This document shows, piece after piece, positions 56,915-64,000 of a stretch of DNA of 64,000 nt. The notes under the pieces were generated by a model. The model did no database searches and was not told the origin of the DNA. It worked only from the letters and a program-made list of their open reading frames with translations. Position 1 is the first letter of the stretch. The number at the start of each line of letters is the position of its first letter. The stretch is from assembly GCA_047967505.1 (NCBI GenBank), contig CM106539.1, one strand, 5' to 3'. Both the position numbers and the translations under genes were made by a program. The DNA comes from Dipteris shenzhenensis. Its lineage: Eukaryota > Polypodiophyta > Polypodiopsida > Gleicheniales.

Positions 56915-57630
56915 GGGGGACGGAGAGAGGGGGGAAGAGGGTGTGAGAGGGAGAGGGGGATGGGGGGATCAAGGGCAAGTGGGAGGGGGGAGCTCTTTAA
57001 ACAATGAAATGAAAATGAGACCTAACTCCTTTATATAGGGCCCAAAAACATAATCTTTAAAAATACCTACTTTCAACATAAACTCCCTCTTGTCTCCCTT
57101 GCCTCTCCCTCCCCCTTTGTGACCTTGTCCTCTCCGCCCTGCCTCTGCCTCTCCCTTTATGACCCTCTCCTCTCTGCCCTATCTCTCCCTCTCATTGCCG
57201 CACCACCCTCTCCTTGTCCTCTCTACCTTGCTTCTCCCTCTCCTCTTTGCAACCACCTCTTCCCCATGCCTTCCAACCTTATGCTCCACCTCACTCACCA
57301 TTTTCTCCTCTCTCCCATTTCCATCACCTTCACCACTGCCCTCATAGAATTGGTGCAACCCAAAGCTAGAAACCCATAATTTACATTGAACAACTCAAAA
57401 TTTTTCTTTTCGTAGCCTTGATACATTGACTTTACTGCATGTCACATAACTAAAATTACAAATAAATTTTGAAATTTATGAATGGGCATCCACATTGGAA
57501 GACTCTACACCATCAATTTCATCTGACTCCACCGATATGCACTCTTCTCTATGACGGGTTACACCCCACCTTGCATGATATTGTCTTGCATTTGATGAAT
57601 TGTATTTCTTCTTCTACACTCATCATTAAC
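56915..57630. other. low-complexity purine then pyrimidine stretches
   Basis: GA/GGGG-rich at 56915-56990 and CTCCCTCT-rich at 57085-57320. The Ser/Leu/Pro-rich frames there are composition artefacts. Nothing recognised from 57320 to 57630. Confidence 0.55.
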
Positions 57631-57633
57631 ATC

Positions 57634-58930
57634 TCACACTGCATGGGACATTGAGGACGCTTTGATTACTAGTGTTGCAATTGCTCTTATTTTGATATTC
57701 CTATACCACCATTGAACCAATTGAACCATCGAGCTCGACTTAGCCCTACCACCTCCATGTTGGGTCGCTTTGTTATATGCACAACGTGCTTGCCAATGCG
57801 ATCTTTCCATGCCCTGAGTGGACCACACTCCAACACTTTGACAATGCCATGCAATGTATGGTGCATGGGCATACAAAATGTGCTGGAAAACAAGAAAACA
57901 AATTAATAAGTATGGGACCAATCACTACGTACATCTTAACATGTAAGAGATTACCATGTATTGTGTGAAATGATTCTTTCCCAAGAGATCTCCATATTTT
58001 GGCTAAAGTCATTCACAACATTGATGAAATAGTGCACATCATCATCTTCAAACCTTTTCCTTTGTAGCAAAGGTACCAAGCTATCAAGAGCTAACCAAAC
58101 TCGAGATTTTTCCAATCTTTTTGTCCCCTTCCCCCCTTGGTTACAACAAGCATTATGTAGCTTTTGCCATGCATCAAACTCATCAGTAGGTTTGAGCCTA
58201 TCATTCTTTTTCTTTTGCAGAGAATGAAATTTTAAAGCCTTGACACCTCCAAAGCTTGGCTTACAAGGAGCATTGCATGTTTTTCGAGATCTTTTCTCAT
58301 CTTTTGTAATCTTGACTTGCTCAGAGTGTAGTCCCATATCTAAAAGCACCTTTTTAATTCTTGCAATCATTCTCCCACTTTCTTGTTGGGGCTTTAAGTT
58401 ATATGCATCAATCATTATACAAGTGCACCAGCTTTTCAATTATTCTGACAATAGCATGAAGGGAACAAATGTGTACTCTCTCAAGAGGAATTTCAAGGAT
58501 GGGGCTACATGATGGATCTTTCCTGGAACATCACAATCCAGTGCCTTAGTCTACTAATCGATCTCTGCAAGTTCACAAGCCCATTGCTTTTTGTTCTTTT
58601 CACAAGCCCATTGCCTTAGTCTAATTTATCTTTGCAAGTTCACAAGCCCATTGCTTTTTGTTCTATTTACCTGCCTGTAATGGTACTCTTGTTTGCATGC
58701 ACAATGGACAAGGATGCAACATTACTTGCTCCATGTGCAACATTAAACATATATTTAATAGTCTTGAGGTCAGCAGTAGCTAGATGCCATTCTAGTAGCT
58801 CACCATTATTATGGCATTTGACCACACTTGGGATATCATGCTCTTTTACTATTGCACTATTTTTTCTTGTAAGAAAGCCTTTATGAGCTCACTTTTCATG
58901 AAGTTTCTTTCAAAACAAACAAACCTTTCA
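57634..58930 (-). pseudogene. decayed gene of unrecognised family (possible DDE-type transposase)
   Basis: Minus strand. Distal N-terminal pieces (about 58920-58690) read HDIPSVVKCHNNGELLEWHL. The next part (58510-57951) is open for 162 codons from 58439, with RLEKSRVWLALDSLVPLLQR and FINVVNDFSQNMEISWERII. After a shift, 57921-57634 reads ILYAHAPYIAWHCQSVGVWS followed by TQGMERSHWQARCAYNKATQ and HGGGRAK. The His/Glu/Trp pattern near QGMERSHW looks conserved. By loose analogy with transposases whose last acidic residue lies in such a segment I suspect a transposase, but the family is not recognised. A2 has inserted just upstream. Confidence 0.5.
58565..58673. repeat. 67-bp local duplication
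   Basis: GCAAGTTCACAAGCCCATTG with CTTTTTGTTCT occurs at 58567 and 58634; a partial copy CACAAGCCCATTG lies between. Confidence 0.85.
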
Positions 58931-59068
58931 ACATTTTCAAACAATGTAGTAAAAGAAAACAATACAACTATAAAAAACAAAGTACAAAGTAATAGTTTAT
59001 TCAAAGTTGCATCATTAAATTTAAAATCTCATCATTTTCACTATCTTGCATTGTTCCAAAGGATATCT

Positions 59069-59367
59069 TGTAAAGAATTAGGGAGAGAGATAGGAGACTC
59101 AAGTTCAGCTTTCTTCACAACACACAAAAAGAGAGAGGACACAAGGTTGGAGGGTGAAGCCTTTCTTCACTTTTGCACACAACAACAATACAATAGAAGA
59201 GGGAAATACCCTATATGTCAAAACCTAGAATACGTGGTTCATATGTGAACCCAAACCAAAAACATACGTGGTAGTCTAACTACACCACGAGTACAACTAA
59301 CATAGACGGTGACATAAATGATAGTCATCCAGGAGATATGTCGGGGATAGAGCTTGATATCTCAACA
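59069..59367 (-). repeat. A2 3' LTR (299 bp)
   Basis: TGTAAAGAATTAGGG ... GATATCTCAACA, with a few differences from the A1 LTRs. PPT CTCCCCCTCAAG (complement) adjacent. Confidence 0.95.
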
Positions 59368-61307
59368 CTCCCCCTCAAGCTCAAATCCATCTCACGTACA
59401 CCAAGCAAGCTCCTAAATCTGCGAAGCTTCTCGGTACCCAATGCCTTCGTAAAGATATCAGCCACCTGCTCCTCAGTGCTGACATAGACAAGATCAATCT
59501 CACCAGCTAGAACCTTCTCTCTCACAAAGTGATAATGCACCTCAATGTGCTTCGTTCTAGCATGATAAACTGGGTTATTAGCAAGCATGATGCTGCTAAT
59601 GTTGTCACAATGAATGACAACTGCTGCATGAACTGACTGTCCCATATCTGCAAGTAGCTTCCGTAACCAAGCTACCTCACATGCAGCCATTGCTGCACCC
59701 CTGTACTCAGCCTCTGTGCTCGACAAGGCAACTGTTGGCTGCTTCTTGCTGCTCCAACTGATGGCACCACTCCCAAGGGAAAACATAAAACCACTAGTAG
59801 ATCTCCTGTCTGAGACACTACCAGCCCAGTCAGCATCTGTGTATCCATGTACCTGTAATGCACACCCAGCTTCATAAAACAGTCCATAATGCAATGTGGA
59901 CTTCACATACCGCAGTATGCGCCTAGCCGCATCCAAATGTGGCTTCCTCGGTGCCTGCATAAACTGACTCACCAGCCCCACAGCATAGCTCAAATCTGGT
60001 CGGGTTATAGTCATGTAAATCAAGCTACCTACTATGCGCCTGTACATAGTAATATCTTCAAGAAGCTCACCTGACTCTGCATTGAGCTTCACATTCTGCT
60101 CCAATGGAACAGAGATAGGCTTACAGCCTGTCATCCCATATTTGGACAGCATGTCCAAACCGTATTGCCTTTGCAACAGCCATATCCCACTCGGGGATCT
60201 AATAACCTCAATGCCCAAGAAGTAACGCAGCTCTCCCAAATCCTTCATCTCAAATTTCTGCTTCAACAGCAGCTTCACTTCATTAATGTCTGCATCACTA
60301 TCACCTGTAATAATCAAGTCATCAACATAGATGACTATAAGCACAATCCCTCTGTTTGTCCTTTTCACATAAAGTGAAAAATCTGAATTGGAAATCTGAA
60401 ATCCAATAGTGACAAGATATTGCCCTATCTTGTCTGACCATGCCCTCGGCGCCTGTTTTAAGCCATACAAGGCTTTGCGCAACCTGCATACAAAACCGGG
60501 GTGTGCTTTATCCTCATAACCTTCTGGCTACATCATATAAACCTCTTCCTGCAAGTCACCATGCAAGAAGGCATTTTTCACATCCATCTGATGCAAAGAC
60601 CATCCCTTTGCAGCAGCCATAGCAATTACTGCTCTCACGGTTGCCATCCTTGCAACTGGGCTGAAAGTTTCCTCATAGTCAATTCCATATGTCTGTGCAA
60701 AACCTTTGGCAACCAATCTTGCCTTGTACCTGCTAACAGACCCATCAGCATTGTGCTTTACTTTGTAAACCCACTTGCAGCCAATAGCCTTCTTACCATG
60801 AGGCAGAGGCATCAAATCCCAAGTGTGGTTTGCATCCAAGGCAGCCATCTCTTCATCCATAGCTGCTTCCCAATTTTTATGCCCTGCTGCATCCTCAAAA
60901 CATGTGGGCTCTGGCTCCTCTAGAACCTTGACCATATAAGCATAGTGATGTGCTGTATACCCATCATATCTCAGCCTGTCAACTGGATACTTAATACGAG
61001 TGGACCTCCGTACAACTGGATCAGTTGCAGGCGTCTTTAAATCATGCCTGCTTTTCCTTGCACCAGGTGTAACAACAGAAGGAATCCCAAGTTCCTCATC
61101 AAGGCTCATTTCAGAGCCACTCGACTCTCCATCAACATGAAAGCTACCAGCAGACACATCAAACACTGGAGCATGGTCCACTTTTTCTTTTCCCTTATGT
61201 GATACCTGCACAACACTATCAGGACTGCCATGTGACGATTCACTAGATCTCAATCTCCCTGTCCATGCATTAGATCCACTAGTAGAGGACTCTCTGGGTC
61301 CACTCAA
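59325..61307 (-). pseudogene. A2 reverse transcriptase and RNase H
   Basis: Like A1 but with HGDL intact. One TAG at 60528-60530 (where A1 has Gln in MMQPEGYE) and one at 61320-61322 before the linker are the only clear breaks in about 2 kb. RT active site YVDDLIIT near 60320; RNase H complete. Confidence 0.95.
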
Positions 61308-61319
61308 GGCTTGAGATTG

Positions 61320-62570
61320 CTACTCTGCATTTATTGCAGCATTCCCATTTCCTGCATCTGCATCTCCTACCATAACAGTTGGTGCATACCAGCTGCTCAT
61401 TTCATCAAAAACAACATCTCTGCTCACTTGCATTTTGCGGGTGGAAGGGTTATAACAGCGATACCCTTTCTGGTGCTGAGCATATCCAATAAAGATGCAT
61501 TTTTCTGCCTTTGGATCCAGCTTTGTTCTCTTCTCATCAGGAACATGAACATAAGCTATGCAACCAAATACCTTCAAGTGAGAAATATCTGGTTTTTGGC
61601 CTGTATACATTTCTTCAGGCGTCATGCCATGGACAGCTGCAGTGGGGGTTCTGTTCATAATATAAACAGCAGTTGCTACTGCTTCAGCCCAAAAATAATC
61701 AGGCATGTTTTTCTCATTTAGGATCGCCCGTCCTACTTCTGCAATATGCCTGTTCTTCCTTTCTGCAACCCCATTCTGCTGAGGGGTAGACCTGCATGAG
61801 TACTTCCTTTGAATTCCCTGTTCTTTCAGATATTCACAAAATTCTTCTGAAAAGTACTCTCCCCCTCCATCAGATCTTAGCACTTTAATATGCACACCTT
61901 TCTCTTTTTCAACCATGGCCTTAAAAGCCTTGAAATGGCTGAACACTTCACTTTTGTGCTTCATAAAATAAATCCACACCTTCCTAGTGTAGTCATCAAT
62001 AAACGTCACATAATAATGGCATCCACCAATAGAAGCAGTTTTGGTTGTCCAAACATCTGAATGGATCACTTCCAAAGGTCTTCTGCTCACCTTAGCATTT
62101 TTGGGAAATGCATGTCTGGCCTGCTTACCCATTTGGCATGCTTCACATACCTTTTGCATTCCCTCAACTCTGAATTTAGGCAAACCTGCAACAATGTTTT
62201 TTGTTTGCATAGATTTCAGCCTTTGTATATTCACGTGCCCAATGCGCTTGTGCCATATCTCAATATCTGCAATGACACCTCTCCCATGCGCAAACATAGC
62301 AGCTTTCACCTCAGGCATATCAACATCCAAGGTGAACATTCTGCCATTTTTGTTGCCTTTCGCAACCAAGCGGCACTTATTTTTCAAGTCCTCAACGAAG
62401 CATCCATCAGGATTAAATCTAACCTGCAGACCTTGCTCAACCATCTGGCCAACTGAAACCAGGTTCTTAGTGATTTTTGGAACATGAAGTACATCTGCCA
62501 AGTACTTTGTTTTGCCATCCTGCATAGCCAATGGCACTTTACCAACTTGCGTAATTGGGTGCGCAGTATC
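61320..62570 (-). pseudogene. A2 integrase, protease end missing
   Basis: About 415 codons open: DTAHPITQVGKVPLAMQDGK, GAG-pre-integrase, CEACQMGKQ, TFIDDYTRKVWIYF, LRSDGGGEYFSEEF, TPQQNGVAERKNRHI. Residues upstream of DTAHPI come from the copia C LTR read backwards and are not part of the protein. Confidence 0.95.
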
Positions 62571-62787
62571 TGTTAGAGTTAGCTCAAATGTCCACCTCTC
62601 ATGTAACCCACCAATATTCTGTGTACCCAATGTTGTAAGGCCCCCATATGAGGAGAAGCCATGATGGGTATCAGATATTGGGAGGGATCCCCAGTTTAGA
62701 CACTGGAAGGGGTCTTAGAGTAGACCAGATGGTTATGAGACGGCTTAGGAGCCAAGAGTAGATACCCGTCTGCACAAAGGGGGGGTT

Positions 62788-62898
62788 CGGGGGGGCGATA
62801 GCCCCCCCGATAGCAGGGGGTCCGGGGGGCGCAGGCCCCCGGTGGGGGTCTGGGGGCAAAGCCCCCAGCGGCAGGGTCCGGGGGCTGCCGGTAGCCCC
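62788..62898. repeat. four consecutive GC-rich hairpins
   Basis: CGGGGGGGCGATAG with CCCCCCCG (62788-62809); CCGGGGGGCGCAGGCCCCC (62822-62840); CTGGGGGCAAAGCCCCCAG (62850-62868); CGGGGGCTGCCGGTAGCCCC (62879-62898). Unit length is about 28-32 bases. Strongly GC-rich in an AT-rich window. Confidence 0.88.
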
Positions 62899-63033
62899 AG
62901 GCCCGACGGTATGACCTATGCGCGATCCTTCATCTGCCCGACGGCATGTTTTCTGAAGGGTCGGTTGGTCTTCCAGGCCGACTGTCTATTAGGCCGACTG
63001 CCTATTACAGGGCCGACCGTCAACCACTTACAC

Positions 63034-63041
63034 TATATAAG
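63034..63041 (+). promoter_or_regulatory. TATA box in copia C LTR
   Basis: TATATAAG, about 230 bases before the first PBS; suitable for the element promoter. Confidence 0.65.
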
Positions 63042-63265
63042 TGGCCACCCCCTATCATCAGATCACCAGTTCTTCACGCTCATAGTCCTCCGTCCAGCAT
63101 CTGTCTAGATCACCATCGAAGCTCTGTCTGTAGAGCGCACGGGTGGACAGCCAACCATTAGTTGTATCAGCAGTTTGGTATATCAGAATTTTTTGTATTC
63201 TCTCCAGCTTTCCATCGTGTACTTGCGTTTTGTTGTTATCTTCCGCTGCATACTATTTTCTTACA

Positions 63266-63277
63266 TGGTATCAGAGC
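63266..63277 (+). other. copia C first primer binding site
   Basis: TGGTATCAGAGC directly after TTACA. Confidence 0.85.
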
Positions 63278-63325
63278 CCGGGTCTGATCCCCGGCCACCT
63301 CTCTCCATGATCGATTGGAGGGGGG

Positions 63326-63642
63326 TGTTGGAGGTGCAAATCTCTCATGGACAAAGGGGATAAGAAGAAGGAGAAAGGGTTGAATTATCCCACATACAAA
63401 GGTGTGTGGAAGATGAAGGGACATAAATAGTCCAAGTTGCCCCTCCTATCTTCAATTCCCCCAAGCTTGCCTTTTGTGGAGGTTGGAGGGCTGGCTAGGC
63501 AAGGGTGCCTTATGGCAGGGGTGGGGACCTGCCATACACACATGCCAGAGCCTCCGTAGTGGCCATGAAGGTTGTGCACTTCCGTGAGGTGCTAGCGGTC
63601 TTGGCGGGGGGCACGCTAGGCACATGCTCTTGGATTCTAACA
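63326..63642 (+). repeat. second LTR-like block (317 bp)
   Basis: Preceded by a purine tract ATTGGAGGGGGG (PPT-like), begins TGTTGGAGGTGC and ends GGATTCTAACA before a second PBS. No clear similarity to the first block apart from its start. It may be a second LTR or part of one long LTR/leader. Confidence 0.5.
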
Positions 63643-63654
63643 TGGTATCAGAGC
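63643..63654 (+). other. copia C second primer binding site
   Basis: TGGTATCAGAGC again, followed by TCAGGC. This one directly precedes the gag leader. Confidence 0.85.
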
Positions 63655-63722
63655 TCAGGCTATCTGAGTAACGACTTTATTGCAAGTTCAACGAGCTTTG
63701 TTAGCAAAGGCTACTAGGAGTG

Positions 63723-64000
63723 ATGGCTGCACCAACCCCGTTGCGAATTCGTCCACCTGCCTTCAATGAAGGCAAGCTCGATGGGACGAATTATACTTTG
63801 TGGAAATTCAAGATCAGCGCGATCTTGGATTCATATGAGCTTCTGGATACTGTTCTGGGATTGGATCCAGAACCGGTTGGATCACCGAATCCAAACAACC
63901 CCAACGTCATAACGCCACCGAATGCAGATCTTCTTCGGGCATGGAAACGAAGGAACGCAGATGCACTCTGCGCTCTTGTTACCAGTTCAAGTGATTCTGT
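63723..64000 (+). CDS. copia C gag (N-terminal 92 codons, open at the window edge)
   Basis: ATG at 63723 opens MAAPTPLRIRPPAFNEGKLD, then GTNYTLWKFKISAILDSYEL and RAWKRRNADALCAL. The motif LDGTNYTLWKFKI is the copia Gag N-terminal signature. No stop to base 64000. The start is chosen as the first ATG after the PBS with family-like sequence directly behind it. Only undamaged retrotransposon frame of the window as far as visible. Confidence 0.9.
   Translation, partial: MAAPTPLRIRPPAFNEGKLDGTNYTLWKFKISAILDSYELLDTVLGLDPEPVGSPNPNNPNVITPPNADLLRAWKRRNADALCALVTSSSDS

Larger units (their letters stand above)
59069..62570 (-). mobile_element. Ty1/copia retrotransposon A2, interrupted by copia C
   Basis: Same family as A1. 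The 3' LTR is at 59069-59367 and pol runs right to the protease region, where copia C begins at 62571. The gag end and 5' LTR are presumably beyond C, outside the window. Left flank TATCT (59064-59068) would be the TSD. Confidence 0.94.
62571..63265 (+). repeat. copia C LTR (first block, 695 bp)
   Basis: TGTTAGAGTTAGC ... TTTTCTTACA, followed at once by a PBS. Contains a TATA box and GC-rich hairpins. Alternative: the LTR runs to 63642, where TCTAACA pairs with TGTTAGA as 7-bp inverted termini. Confidence 0.65.
62571..64000 (+). mobile_element. Ty1/copia retrotransposon C, 5' part, continues past the window
   Basis: Plus strand; starts exactly where A2 is interrupted. LTR-like sequence, initiator-Met PBS, a second LTR-like block with its own PBS, and an open gag. 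Predicted TSD is GTATC (62566-62570). Confidence 0.85.

Noticed and set aside
62780-62920. Organelle or bacterial insertion, because of high GC
   Set aside because: The GC-rich block is a run of short hairpins inside an LTR with TATA box and PBS; no organelle gene is seen.
1-64000. An intact host gene or biosynthetic cluster
   Set aside because: Every recognisable domain belongs to a transposable element or to decayed, unassigned frames.

Overview
The window looks like intergenic DNA from a land plant with a large, repeat-rich nuclear genome. A gymnosperm or fern would fit, but the sequence alone does not settle the lineage. Evidence: plant-type Ty1/copia elements primed by initiator-Met tRNA (TGGTATCAGAGC next to LTR ends), Ty3/gypsy integrases, a CACTA (TNP2) transposase, a Helitron-type helicase, long microsatellites and heavy nonsense decay. 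No intact host gene was found. All coordinates were read by eye; boundaries given without a motif are approximate.

Layout: 0.4-1.35 kb, a decayed HUH endonuclease (Rep-like) gene; 1.5-2.1 kb, a copia RT relic; 2.7-7.5 kb, decayed unrecognised reading frames on the minus strand, partly coiled coil; 7.64-12.80 kb, copia element Cop1 (minus) with TSD CAAAC; 13.1-14.2 kb, a gypsy integrase relic; 14.25-18.3 kb, decayed copia Cop2 carrying a 247-bp MITE in its gag; 18.3-28.3 kb, minisatellites, direct repeats, foldbacks, another unrecognised coiled-coil relic and a second Cop1-family gag fragment; 28.6-31.8 kb, a Helentron-type Helitron relic (Rep, helicase, C-terminal endonuclease), minus; 31.8-34.06 kb, gypsy G1 integrase plus 3' LTR (plus); 34.06-34.55 kb, a CACTA TNP2 relic; 34.55-42.6 kb, copia B1 split by a young copia A1 (TSD CACAC); 43.1-45.8 kb, a 244-bp tandem repeat, then a tandem array of foldback units with microsatellites; 45.8-48.6 kb, gypsy G2 and its LTR (plus); 49.1 kb, a tRNA-like pol III promoter; 49.4-50.7 kb, a decayed RNase H/zinc-knuckle locus; 51.43-56.87 kb, copia B2 (TSD GTGGC) splitting a short lysine-rich reading frame; 57.6-58.9 kb, a decayed gene of unrecognised family, possibly a transposase; 59.07-62.57 kb, copia A2 interrupted by copia C (62.57 kb to the window end, plus strand), whose gag is open to the edge.

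The genes do not form a cellular pathway; they are parts of independent, mostly dead transposons, several nested. A1 and B2 have nearly identical LTR pairs but already carry stops and frameshifts. This suggests defective copies were mobilised by enzymes supplied from elsewhere. The least explained parts are the HUH/Rep relic, the 57.6-58.9 kb gene, the foldback array, and the two gypsy relics that share one LTR family but have different integrases.
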